Assembly (NCBI GenBank): GCA_965368085.1
Contig: CBDULP010000013.1
Location: forward strand, 1-61,377
Direction of reading: 5' to 3'
From: Peptoclostridium sp965368085
GTDB taxonomy: Bacteria > Bacillota > Clostridia > Peptostreptococcales > Peptostreptococcaceae
DNA: 61,377 nt
Made by a program: the position numbers and the translations under genes. Below the pieces are notes generated by a model that saw only the letters and a program-made list of their open reading frames with translations, searched no databases and had not been told where the DNA came from. Of this stretch, positions 52,136 through 59,796 are shown piece by piece. Positions within the stretch are counted from its first letter, which is position 1. Each line of letters begins with the position of its first letter.

Positions 52136-53164
52136 TTATTGAATATCGGAGCTGCCGTCATAGCCCCTTATTCTTTCAGATAACCTTTCTATTGAATATG
52201 AAAGCTGTTCAAGGTTCTTGTAACCGCTTGTAATGTCCTTGCTGTTTCCGCTTATGTTGTCGGCAAGGTCTGAAAAGCTGACATTCATCCTTTGTATGTT
52301 TGTCTTAAGATGATGGTTGAACTCTGAGAAATCTCTTGTGTTTTCGGCAAATACATTCAGTGAATTATCAAACTTGTTTATGCTTGATGCAAGATTTTTA
52401 GTTGAAAATTCAATGCTTGACGCCACGTCTGTAAGCTGAGCCCCAAGTGATGATATAAGCCTTTCGATTTCAGCGCTGCCGTATGCAGATCCAATCTCAA
52501 TGCTTTTGTGAACAGGCATGTGTGCCGCTGAAACTTCTGATTCTCCTGAAGCAAGCGTATTGTCTAGGTATTCCTCAATGGCAGTCATCAGGGAGTTTCT
52601 CTTTTCACCTATTTCAAAGACTGTAGACATGAACGTCAGCACTATTGAAGATGCTATACCGAAAAGGGAGGTTGAAAATGCTATTGACATACCCTGAACG
52701 GAATTGATAAGGCCGTTTATTACAGAGTCCATTCCAGTGAAAACCTGAGAACTGCTTGATCCAGTTAAAAGGGCCACTAGCTTTCCAATTGAAAGCGTAA
52801 GACCGTAAAAAGTACCAAGAAGTCCAAATATTATCATAAGCGATGTGGCCTTCTTTACAAAACGCTCTTTTGTCATAAGAGAAGAGAGCTGCTTTGAAAA
52901 ATGTTTCTCTATTATGGCCTGGGTGTTTATATTGCCTATGCCTTTTGAAACAGCCTGCTGATAGTCTTGACATATAAGACCTAAAACCCCATTAGAAAAA
53001 TGAGAATTCTTTTTCCCCTTCTCAAGATCCGAATATATTGAATCATATTTACTTGAAGCTGTTACCATTGAAACAATTGCAGAAATTAATATTGTAAGAA
53101 TGATACCCACTATTGTTGCTGAAAGGGGGTTTAGATTTCCTAAAATATTGTATACAAATGCCAT
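52136..53164 (-). CDS. MotA/TolQ/ExbB (ZorA-like) proton channel protein
   Basis: 342 residues. Three helices: SATIVGIILTILISAIVSMV (about 16-35), SLMIIFGLLGTFYGLTLSIG (about 107-126) and MSIAFSTSLFGIASSIVLTF (about 158-177). The GLLGTFYGL motif is typical of ZorA-like members. After about residue 190 a cytoplasmic helical tail of 150 residues follows, much shorter than in classical ZorA. With the next gene it should make a proton-driven channel. The leader has a hairpin (53243-53300). The pair sits downstream of an unknown protein gene and a dead adenine methylase gene on the same strand. Confidence 0.85.
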   Translation of the reverse strand: MAFVYNILGNLNPLSATIVGIILTILISAIVSMVTASSKYDSIYSDLEKGKKNSHFSNGVLGLICQDYQQAVSKGIGNINTQAIIEKHFSKQLSSLMTKERFVKKATSLMIIFGLLGTFYGLTLSIGKLVALLTGSSSSQVFTGMDSVINGLINSVQGMSIAFSTSLFGIASSIVLTFMSTVFEIGEKRNSLMTAIEEYLDNTLASGESEVSAAHMPVHKSIEIGSAYGSAEIERLISSLGAQLTDVASSIEFSTKNLASSINKFDNSLNVFAENTRDFSEFNHHLKTNIQRMNVSFSDLADNISGNSKDITSGYKNLEQLSYSIERLSERIRGYDGSSDIQ

Positions 53165-53614
53165 CGTATATCCTCCTTTTAATTTACTATGAACTTATTT
53201 TTGGATGCGCCGGGACTTTCTGAAAAAACACTGCCTACTAAATATTTTAAATCATTTCAAGCGAAAATAAAATATTTTTTAAAAAAATGATTTAAAAATA
53301 CTGAGATATCGCGAAAAAACAACATGTTATAAGACTCCCAAAAAACAAAAAAGAAAATGCAACACTAACAATAATAACACTCTTATATAAAAATTAAATT
53401 AAAATATGCTTATTTTTACATTAAAAATTATGGATTAGATGTTTTTATTAATGAAGGTTTATTGTGAATTATGTTTTATTTTAGAATGTAGAATCAATGA
53501 AACTGAGAAAAGATTATGAGAAGAATTCTGTAAGGATGATATAATAGCCATAGGGAATGATAAAAACCAAAAGCCCCGCAATATGCGGGGCTTTTGGTTT
53601 TTTAATCAATATTA
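53165..53614. other. AT-rich spacer with a hairpin and a terminator
   Basis: About 450 bp, largely A and T. A dyad at 53243-53257/53285-53300 (TATTTTAAATCATTT and a near-perfect inverse) lies upstream of the channel genes. A strong terminator lies at 53562-53602. No ORF with a ribosome site was seen. Confidence 0.6.
53562..53602. terminator. strong bidirectional terminator
   Basis: A 19-bp perfect stem (AAAAACCAAAAGCCCCGCA and its inverse) around loop ATA. It ends the minus-strand gene at 53615-54187. Confidence 0.92.
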
Positions 53615-54187
53615 TTATTTAAGCTCCATTAGTTTTGAAGCTATGAAGTCCTTAAGATCTTTCATTTCTATAAGTTCTCTTGCTTCAACGTCAACATCAA
53701 TGTCAGTATTCGTTGGTGCAACAGACTCAATGCCTTCAGGCTTGACGCAGAAGAAGTTTATAATCAGTGTGTTTCCAGCAGTGTAGTAAGGCTTTAGGTG
53801 AAGCGGAAGGAATATTACTTCTACTTCTTCAACTCCAAAATCTCCTTTTGAGTTTACTTCTTCGATAATTGAGTCAAGGTTAAGCACTTTAAGAGGCTGC
53901 ATTATAGCTCTCATATAGTCCATGTCCTCAAGCATCCACATGTTGTCGTTCCAGAAACGTCCTTCATTTCTATTTTTAGGAACGAAAGGCTCTGTATTTG
54001 ATATTGCGCTCAGGCCTCTTCTTGCAGATTCTTCGTCGAAGTCTTCGTCATAAGTAAGCTTCATTTCCTTAGCTCCGGCAACGGCCTTTATGAAAGCCTC
54101 TCCAACTTTTTCTCTGTCTTTAGTGGCTTCCCAGTAGTAGAGCATAGATTCCATTATTGTAAGATCTAATTTTATTTTCTTAAGCAT
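53615..54187 (-). CDS. uncharacterised protein (possibly TDE2712-like)
   Basis: 190 residues, ATG at 54187 with AAGGAGATG upstream. No signal peptide or helix spans; acidic, with a start LKKIKLDLTIMESMLYYWEA, a middle RFWNDNMWMLEDMDYMRAIM and a strand-rich C-terminal half (EVEVIFLPLHLKPYYTAGNT, LIINFFCVKP). I tentatively recall similar clostridial and spirochaete proteins called TDE2712 family; no function is known. It follows the dead adenine methylase gene and a 41-codon ORF, and precedes the MotA/OmpA-like pair, from which a terminator separates it. Confidence 0.65.
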   Translation of the reverse strand: MLKKIKLDLTIMESMLYYWEATKDREKVGEAFIKAVAGAKEMKLTYDEDFDEESARRGLSAISNTEPFVPKNRNEGRFWNDNMWMLEDMDYMRAIMQPLKVLNLDSIIEEVNSKGDFGVEEVEVIFLPLHLKPYYTAGNTLIINFFCVKPEGIESVAPTNTDIDVDVEARELIEMKDLKDFIASKLMELK

Positions 54188-54243
54188 AAAAACATCTCCT
54201 TATATAATAGATATGGAATATAAAATTAATTTATCATAATAAA

Positions 54244-54369
54244 CTATACTGCCATATAGAATTCGCTGTCAACTTTAATTTTTCCAAGTGTCACCAATTT
54301 CTTCAAATCAATTTCAGAAACGAGGGGGAAATTTTTCTTTATCTCTTCAAATGAGACTTTTCTATTCAT
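54244..54369 (-). CDS. possible 41-residue small protein
   Basis: An ORF of 41 codons from ATG 54369 to TAG. It reads MNRKVSFEEIKKNFPLVSEI then DLKKLVTLGKIKVDSEFYMA and V. The pattern helix-turn-helix-strand looks like a piece of a winged helix. It lacks a clear ribosome site, but a good promoter lies just upstream at 54394-54423, leaving a short leader. Real but uncertain. Confidence 0.4.
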   Translation of the reverse strand: MNRKVSFEEIKKNFPLVSEIDLKKLVTLGKIKVDSEFYMAV

Positions 54370-54393
54370 TCTTATGAACAGAAAAAGTTCTAT

Positions 54394-54423
54394 ATTATAC
54401 CATTCATACAAATAGTGTATCAA
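54394..54423 (-). promoter_or_regulatory. minus-strand sigma-A promoter
   Basis: On the minus strand, TTGATA (54418-54423) and TATAAT (54394-54399) are 18 bp apart. It would start transcripts for the 41-codon ORF and the 190-residue protein independently of the riboswitch. Confidence 0.7.
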
Positions 54424-54435
54424 TCTGATATGCTC

Positions 54436-55254
54436 CTAGTAATTCCTGATCAGAACTTCTTCTATTTGTCCTCTTTTTGAAGAAATTGAATTTATATTTC
54501 GCCCTATTTCGATTATCTCTATATTGTAGTCCTTGTATAGATTGTGGACAAATGGATCAGAAGAATTCGAAAGAAGAAAGTTTATTCCTCTCGAACTAAG
54601 ATTGTCGCAAAGATCTTTAAGCTTCATGTGGTCATCCATTACAAATCCATTTGCAAATTTTGAATTGTCAGAAACCGGAGTATACGGTGGCGCCAAGTAT
54701 ACGAAAGCTCCTTTTTCAACATCCTTAATGGATTCTTCAAAGCTTTTGTTTGTAAACTGTATATTGTTTTTATTAAAATATTCGCTCACAGCTCTTAATA
54801 TTATCTTGTTTACAATCTTTGGATTTTTATATGAGCCGAAAGGGGCATCGAACTGACCCTGTTCATTGACCTTAAAAAATCCGTTGAAGCAGGTTTTATT
54901 AAGGTATATCATTCTGGATGCTCTTTCAACGTCCGAAAGCTCGTGAATCTTTCCGTTTCTGTCGAAAGATCTTATGTGGTAGAAATAGTCTTTTTCGTTC
55001 ACATGATTTTTAAGGTCTTCAATCAAGTACTCGACTTTGTCTCTTATAACTGTGTAAAGATTCAAAAGCTCGACATTAATTGTATTCAGCACGGCGTTTT
55101 GAGGCTGAATGTGGAAAAGAAGAGCTCCGCCTCCCAAAAAAGGCTCCCTATAACTTGTAAAGTTTTTGGGCACATATTTTTCAAGTTCTGAAACAAGATG
55201 TTTTTCGTCCTTAGACCATTTTAGAAAAGGACTTACGTATTTATTGTTCTTCAT
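54436..55254 (-). CDS. D12-class adenine DNA methylase homologue with lost catalytic motifs
   Basis: 272 residues from ATG 55254 (AGGAGGG nine bases upstream). The frame aligns end to end with Dam/DpnII-type adenine methylases: PFLKW, YREPFLGGGALLFHIQP, NKTCFNGFFKVNEQGQFDAP, FGSYKNPKIVN, LLSNSSDPFVHNLY and KRGQIEEVLIRNY. Key residues have changed. The catalytic DPPY reads APPY (codons GCG CCA CCG TAT), the SAM-binding WAGGK reads WSKDE, and the Asp of NDIN reads NTIN. The fold and length are kept, so it is probably a non-catalytic DNA- or ligand-binding protein, not a fresh pseudogene. It is the first gene after a tandem glycine riboswitch. Confidence 0.85.
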   Translation of the reverse strand: MKNNKYVSPFLKWSKDEKHLVSELEKYVPKNFTSYREPFLGGGALLFHIQPQNAVLNTINVELLNLYTVIRDKVEYLIEDLKNHVNEKDYFYHIRSFDRNGKIHELSDVERASRMIYLNKTCFNGFFKVNEQGQFDAPFGSYKNPKIVNKIILRAVSEYFNKNNIQFTNKSFEESIKDVEKGAFVYLAPPYTPVSDNSKFANGFVMDDHMKLKDLCDNLSSRGINFLLSNSSDPFVHNLYKDYNIEIIEIGRNINSISSKRGQIEEVLIRNY

Positions 55255-55407
55255 ATTCAAAAACCCTCCTAACTCAATAACCGGTTAAAGTCGCATGTTT
55301 TCAGATGTTACAAAACTGGATTCCGACTGTCAGTATTGCAGTTTAACAGGATTTTGATCGAATATTGGCAATGTGTTTTACAAATGTATGATTTTTAAAA
55401 ATAAAAA

Positions 55408-55448
55408 AGGTATAAAAAGGCACTGCAAAACTGCGCCATTTTATACCT
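55408..55448 (-). terminator. terminator of the minus-strand glycine riboswitch
   Basis: In the minus-strand RNA, AGGTATAAAATGGC pairs with GCCTTTTTATACCT and a T-run follows. It starts inside the last stem of the second aptamer, so ligand binding can compete with it. Confidence 0.85.
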
Positions 55449-55645
55449 CTGTATAGTCTACCTGAGAGTTTAATGTGCATGCATTATATCAAACACATTT
55501 TCTCCTTCGGTGTCAGCCAAATATGGCTGAGCTCTTCAGAGTTCCATCGTGCAGCGATACTTGTGCCTGAAAGTTTCTATGAAGAATTAGGCTCATTCTA
55601 CATATTGCATCTTCGGCTATCTCACGGAGGAGATATCTCACACTG
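55449..55645 (-). ncRNA. tandem glycine riboswitch upstream of the adenine methylase homologue
   Basis: Read on the minus strand, two glycine aptamers follow each other. The first shows ATAGCCGAAGATGCAA, AAACTTTCAGGCACAAGTAT and GATGGAACTCTGAAGAG; the second shows GACACCGAAGGAGAAAA, TTAAACTCTCAGGTAGAC and ATACAGAGG. These are the conserved GCCGAAG, CTCTCAGG and ACTCTG/CAGAGG cores, in the order and spacing of tandem gcvT-type switches. The terminator at 55408-55448 is the expression platform. The regulated gene starts at 55254. Confidence 0.9.
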
Positions 55646-55649
55646 CAGT

Positions 55650-55907
55650 CATTTGGTTTTTAGTTTAAAACTTTAAAGCAGCCAGTCAGTAAAAAGCAGG
55701 CTGGAAAATAAAAAATAATAAAAAAACAAAAAACTATAGGCTTAACTTATAATACAATATATACCGAATTTAAAATTATTTCAAGATGTAATTTTGAAAA
55801 ACAAAAAAGTTTATAAAAGAAGATATACGGGTGTAAACACGAAAATTATATTTATGCAATATAAAAACTAAATTTAAAGACAGTAAAAAAAATAAATAAA
55901 AAAACTA
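55650..55907. other. AT-rich divergent spacer between the two glycine-control regions
   Basis: Contains a small dyad CAGCC/GGCTG (55682-55707). It must hold the minus-strand riboswitch promoter, which could not be placed with confidence. Confidence 0.4.
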
Positions 55908-55936
55908 TTGAAAGAGCGTGATATAAAAACTATAAT
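55908..55936 (+). promoter_or_regulatory. grd promoter P1
   Basis: TTGAAA (55908-55913), 17-bp spacer, TATAAT (55931-55936). The aptamer GGAAGA begins 39 bp after the -10 end. Confidence 0.85.
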
Positions 55937-55969
55937 AGAAGTATATTCAGTATAGTAAAAGTTAATAGC

Positions 55970-56106
55970 AAACTGGAAGAAGGGTATGAGAGAGAGCTGG
56001 CAGAATTGAATTTGCCGGCCGCCGAAGGGACAAATCTTGATTTTAGCCAAAATACAAGATGAAATTCTCAGGCAGAAGGACCATATCTGGACAGACTCTG
56101 GATGAT
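55970..56106 (+). ncRNA. single glycine riboswitch A
   Basis: Shows GGAAGAAGGGTATGAGAGAG, GGCCGCCGAAGGGACAAA, AAATTCTCAGGCAGAAGGAC and ATCTGGACAGACTCTGGA, the full set of glycine-aptamer cores. Only one aptamer is present, followed at once by a terminator. Confidence 0.93.
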
Positions 56107-56110
56107 ATAT

Positions 56111-56155
56111 AAACAGAGAGATCATGGAAAATCCTTGGTCTCTCTGTTTTTGTTT
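56111..56155 (+). terminator. terminator of glycine switch A
   Basis: AAACAGAGAGA (56111-56121) pairs with TCTCTCTGTTT (56139-56149), then T-rich tail. Confidence 0.88.
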
Positions 56156-56486
56156 TGCATTGGATTTCACATGTGGAATTTGGCAAAATATTAGCAACGA
56201 GAGAAAGTATTTTGAAAAATAAAATCTTTTGCGGTGCAAAATTGAAACTCTGGGAAGTTTTTTGAATCTCGTGGGTACAATGGTAAGGATAGCGCAGAAA
56301 AACATGAGTATATGTAATGTTGTGTATTGCGATGAAAATTGGCATGCATATGCCAATTGGAATTGACATCCGACTGTTAACGCAATGCAAAAGTCAGAAA
56401 AGTCAGAAAAATTGAAAAATTACAAGGCGAAATAACTGTGTATACAGTATAGTTATGAAAGAACATAAAAAAATTCAAAAAAGATA

Positions 56487-56515
56487 TTGAAATGGTTAAA
56501 AAAAAATCATATAAT
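56487..56515 (+). promoter_or_regulatory. grd promoter P2
   Basis: TTGAAA (56487-56492), 17-bp spacer, TATAAT (56510-56515). Aptamer GGAAGA begins 38 bp after the -10. Confidence 0.85.
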
Positions 56516-56549
56516 TGAATTAAGAAAAATAAAAAAAATGAATAAATGA

Positions 56550-56676
56550 ATTGGAAGAAGGGTATGAAAGAGAGTTCGATTTTTTTATTGGACCGCCGAA
56601 GGGACAAACTTTGGAGTTAGCCGCTCTGAAGTGAAATTCTCAGGCAAAAGGATCATATCTGGACAGCCTCTGGATT
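56550..56676 (+). ncRNA. single glycine riboswitch B
   Basis: Cores GGAAGAAGGGTATGAAAGAG, GACCGCCGAAGGGACAAAC, AAATTCTCAGGCAAAAGGAT and ATCTGGACAGCCTCTGGA. Same layout as switch A, with a different variable stem. Confidence 0.93.
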
Positions 56677-56736
56677 AAAACAGAGAAACCTGGTGTTAAT
56701 GGGAAATGGCTTTAGGGTTTTTCTGTTTTTGTTTTT
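56677..56736 (+). terminator. terminator of glycine switch B
   Basis: AAAACAGAGAAACC (56677-56690) pairs with GGTTTTTCTGTTTT (56716-56729, one G-T pair), followed by T. Confidence 0.88.
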
Positions 56737-56974
56737 TAATTGTACAAATGGCAATGAGTGCAATTAAACTGGTTTCGTGAAAAAATATTGGAATTTCAAA
56801 AAGTAAAACGGTTGAAATGATCCAATGTTTCGAAATGAGAAATGATTAATTTTATAACAAAGAAAAGTGACAGAAAAACTCCGGGATTTGGTCGGAGCAA
56901 CGGTTCAAAGTTGTTTTACGAAATGTATGATTTTTAAAAATTGTGTAAAAAATGAATTATTTTAAAAAAAACTA

Positions 56975-57003
56975 TTGAAAAGGCTTAAATAATTTTTTAT
57001 AAT
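56975..57003 (+). promoter_or_regulatory. grd promoter P3
   Basis: TTGAAA (56975-56980), 17-bp spacer, TATAAT (56998-57003). Aptamer GGAAGA begins 38 bp after the -10. The flank AAAAAAACTATTGAAA is shared with P1. Confidence 0.85.
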
Positions 57004-57035
57004 GCAATTAGGACAAATAAAAAAAATGAATAGTC

Positions 57036-57166
57036 AAATTGGAAGAAGGGTATAGGAGAGTGTTTGCTAAATTATGGCAAATCGCCGAAGGGACAAGTCT
57101 TGTTTTTCCCAAAAAAGCAAGGTGAAATTCTCAGGCAAAAGGACTATATCTGGACAACCTCTGGAT
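57036..57166 (+). ncRNA. single glycine riboswitch C
   Basis: Cores GGAAGAAGGGTATAGGAGAG, AATCGCCGAAGGGACAAG, AAATTCTCAGGCAAAAGGAC and ATCTGGACAACCTCTGGA. The last switch before grdX. Confidence 0.93.
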
Positions 57167-57218
57167 AAAAACAGAGAAGCTTACTTGGGATAAAAGGTGA
57201 GTTTTATCTGTTTTTTTT
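57167..57218 (+). terminator. terminator of glycine switch C
   Basis: AAAACAGA (57168-57175) pairs with TCTGTTTT (57207-57214), with an imperfect inner stem, then a run of T. About 250 nt of leader with no other recognised element separate it from grdX. Confidence 0.82.
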
Positions 57219-57464
57219 ATGCGAAGTTATGTTTTTTTGTATCGAAATGCCTAAAATATAACAATAACTCTTAACGAAACTCATTTGAGTGGAAGGACTA
57301 TTCACGTGGCAAATATCAGTAGAGTTTGAAAATGTAAAAGAGAAAAAAAGACCGAACGAATAAAGATTCAATCTAAATGGTATGAATATCATAAATATGC
57401 AGGTTGAATTTTTTAATGGAAAAGCCGGAAAACATTTTCAAGAGATTTACAGGAGGTGTCTGAG

Positions 57465-57863
57465 TTGAGAATAATAACGAACAATCCCTTGATAAAAGAA
57501 GAATTGGTTCGACAAGCAAATAGACCGGATAGAGTAGAAGAGATAATATTTGTAGATTGTGATTACATGGGTGTTCTAGAAAAAGTTAGAGACCTTGTGC
57601 ACTCAGGCTATGAAGTGCTTACTCACCCTCTTTACGGCAGCGTAAAACCTAATGAAACTCCATATAGAACTATATTCATCAGAGAAGGAAGCAAATTGGA
57701 TTTTAATTCACTCGCGCTTATAGACGGAGCGATAGAGACGGTTCAAAAATTCCAACTGAACTATAAGACACCTGTATGGGATGAAAAGGTTACTTATGAT
57801 TTTCAGGTTGTAGACCTGGATTTGATTGTAAATACATTGAATGAAATTGAATTTATTGTATAA
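57465..57863 (+). CDS. grdX: GrdX family protein
   Basis: 132 residues from a TTG at 57465, six bases after AGGAGGTG; the GTG at 57456 lies in that site. GrdX is the small conserved protein that opens many glycine/sarcosine/betaine reductase operons; its function is unknown. Sequence: LRIITNNPLIKEELVRQ, VDCDYMGVLEKVRDLVHSGY, VLTHPLYGSVKPNETPYRTI. Soluble, no cofactor motif seen. First gene after the triple glycine-switch leader, 83 bp before grdE. Confidence 0.9.
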   Translation: MRIITNNPLIKEELVRQANRPDRVEEIIFVDCDYMGVLEKVRDLVHSGYEVLTHPLYGSVKPNETPYRTIFIREGSKLDFNSLALIDGAIETVQKFQLNYKTPVWDEKVTYDFQVVDLDLIVNTLNEIEFIV

Positions 57864-57882
57864 CAACTAACTTATCTATTAT

Positions 57883-57902
57883 CTGCACGGCAAAGCCGGC
57901 AG
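57883..57902 (+). terminator. hairpin between grdX and grdE (attenuator or processing site)
   Basis: CTGC-A-CGGC, loop AAA, GCCG-GCAG, followed by a mixed A/T tract with TTTT and TTTTTT. It may lower or raise grdE relative to grdX by termination or RNA processing. Confidence 0.5.
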
Positions 57903-57945
57903 AGTAATATATTTTATTTTTTAAAATTGAAGGAGGTACTTTTAT

Positions 57946-59232
57946 ATGCGTTTAGAACTTGGAAATATCTTCATTAAAGACGTTCAGTTCGCTGCAGAAA
58001 CAAAGGTTGAAAACGGTGTTCTATACATCAACAAAGAAGAAATGATAAGCAAACTTTCTACAATAGAACACATAAAATCAGTAGACATCGACATAGCTCG
58101 TCCAGGAGAAAGTGTAAGAATCACACCTGTTAAGGACGTTATAGAGCCTAGAGTTAAGGTTGAAGGACCTGGCGGAATATTCCCAGGAGTTATAAACAAG
58201 GTTGACACAGTTGGTTCAGGAAGAACTCACGTTCTTAAGGGAGCTGCAGTTGTTACAACTGGTACAATAGTTGGATTCCAGGAAGGAATAGTTGACATGA
58301 CTGGTACTGGAGCTGAATACACTCCATTCTCTAAGACACTTAACGTTGTGGTAACAGCTGAGCCAACAGATGGAATAGACCAGCACAAGCACGAAGAAGC
58401 TATGAGAATGGTTGGACTTAACGCTGGAATATACCTAGGAGAAGCTGGAAGAAATGTTGAGCCAGACGAAGTTAAGGTATATGAAACTGCACCAATACTT
58501 GAAGGAGCTGCTCAGTACCCAGAGCTTCCAAAGGTAGGATACGTATACATGCTTCAAACTCAGGGTCTTCTTCACGACACTTACGTATATGGAGTAGACG
58601 CTAAGAAAATAGTTCCTACTATACTATACCCAACAGAAATGATGGACGGAGCTGTACTAAGCGGAAACTGCGTTTCATCATGTGACAAGAACCCAACATA
58701 CATCCACTGCAACAACCCAATGGTTGAAGAGCTTTACGCTATGCACGGAAAAGAAATCAACTTTGTTGGTGTTATAATAACAAACGAGAACGTTTACCTT
58801 GCAGACAAAGAGAGATCTTCAAACTGGACTGCTAAGCTTTGTACGTACTTAGGACTTGACGGAGCTATAGTATCTCAGGAAGGTTTCGGAAACCCAGATA
58901 CAGACCTTATAATGAACTGCAAGAAAATAGAAATGGAAGAAATTAAGACTGTAATATCTACAGACGAGTACGCAGGAAGAGACGGAGCGTCTCAGTCACT
59001 TGCTGATGCTGATGTTAGAGCTAACGCAGTTGTATCTAACGGAAATGCAAACATGCTTATAACTCTTCCAAAGATGGACAAGGTTATAGGACACATCCAG
59101 TACATCGACACTATAGCTGGAGGATTCGACGGATCGCTTGCTGAAGACGGAAGCATACAAGTTGAAATCCAGGCTATAACAGGAGCTACAAACGAGCTAG
59201 GATTCGGATACCTTTCAGCTAAGGGATACTAA
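57946..59232 (+). CDS. grdE: glycine reductase protein B pro-subunit GrdE
   Basis: 428 residues with AGGAGGT upstream. GrdE is a pro-protein of the glycine-specific protein B; it is cleaved between Asn and Cys to give two subunits, the second with an N-terminal carbonyl (pyruvoyl-like) group that binds the glycine amino group. The cleavage site is visible as LSGNCVSSCDKN, with Cys242. Other segments: VEGPGGIFPGVINKVDTVGS, GRTHVLKGAAVVTTG, EYTPFSKTLNVVVTAEPTDG. Codon use is strongly biased, as expected for a major catabolic enzyme. It acts with GrdB (selenoprotein) to transfer the carboxymethyl group to GrdA. Confidence 0.97.
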   Translation: MRLELGNIFIKDVQFAAETKVENGVLYINKEEMISKLSTIEHIKSVDIDIARPGESVRITPVKDVIEPRVKVEGPGGIFPGVINKVDTVGSGRTHVLKGAAVVTTGTIVGFQEGIVDMTGTGAEYTPFSKTLNVVVTAEPTDGIDQHKHEEAMRMVGLNAGIYLGEAGRNVEPDEVKVYETAPILEGAAQYPELPKVGYVYMLQTQGLLHDTYVYGVDAKKIVPTILYPTEMMDGAVLSGNCVSSCDKNPTYIHCNNPMVEELYAMHGKEINFVGVIITNENVYLADKERSSNWTAKLCTYLGLDGAIVSQEGFGNPDTDLIMNCKKIEMEEIKTVISTDEYAGRDGASQSLADADVRANAVVSNGNANMLITLPKMDKVIGHIQYIDTIAGGFDGSLAEDGSIQVEIQAITGATNELGFGYLSAKGY

Positions 59233-59302
59233 TATTAGCTTATAATATAGAAAGAACTCGAAACTAACATAAAAAATATAAATCAGAAGGAGCGACTTTG
59301 GT

Positions 59303-59779
59303 ATGTCATTATTCGACGGCAAGAAAGTCATCATAATCGGTGACAGAGACGGAATACCAGGTCCTGCTATGGCAGAATGTTTAAAGGGAACAAACGCAGA
59401 AGTAGTTTATTCAGCTACTGAGTGTTTTGTCTGAACAGCTGCAGGTGCTATGGACCTAGAGAACCAAAACAGGGTTAAAAACTTTACAGATCAATACGGA
59501 GCAGAGAACATAATAGTTCTTGTTGGAGCAGCGGAAGCTGAATCAGCAGGACTAGCTGCCGAGACTGTAACAGCAGGAGACCCTACATTCGCAGGTCCAC
59601 TAGCAGGAGTCCAGTTGGGACTAAGAGTATTCCACGCAGTTGAACCAGAATTCAAAGGAGCAGTAGACTCAGCAGTATATGATGAGCAAATCGGAATGAT
59701 GGAAATGGTTCTTGACGTTGACTCTATAATAGAGGAAATGAAGTCAATAAGAGCCGACTACTGCAAGTTCAACGACTAA
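59303..59779 (+). CDS. grdA: glycine reductase selenoprotein A GrdA (UGA44 = Sec)
   Basis: 158 residues when the in-frame TGA at 59432-59434 is read as selenocysteine (codon 44). The motif is ECFVU, the CxxU redox pair of protein A; Cys41 and Sec44. Start ATG 59303 with AAGGAG upstream: MSLFDGKKVIIIGDRDGIPG. The region after the TGA (AAGAMDLENQNRVKNFTDQY, GAENIIVLVGAAEAESAGLA) stays in frame to the stop. It carries the Se-carboxymethyl intermediate and passes it to protein C as acetyl. Reduced again through thioredoxin. An ORF finder splits it at the TGA; it is not a pseudogene. Confidence 0.97.
59435..59460 (+). other. candidate SECIS of grdA
   Basis: Nine bases after the UGA, AGGT (59443-59446) and ACCT (59454-59457) can pair around loop GCTATGG. 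It is short; the true element may include flanking bases. Confidence 0.45.
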
Positions 59780-59796
59780 TTAAGGGAGGTAAAATC

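Noticed and set aside
51201..53164. Flagellar stator MotAB
   Set aside because: No flagellar genes adjacent, a GLLGTFYGL ZorA-like motif, and a long coiled coil before the OmpA domain fit a non-flagellar channel better.
51201..55254. A complete Zorya system
   Set aside because: No ZorC, ZorD helicase or ZorE nuclease is present and the MotA-like tail is too short; only a loose resemblance can be claimed.
55449..55645. Small plus-strand ORF at 55473-55676
   Set aside because: It lies entirely across the minus-strand tandem glycine riboswitch and has no ribosome site.
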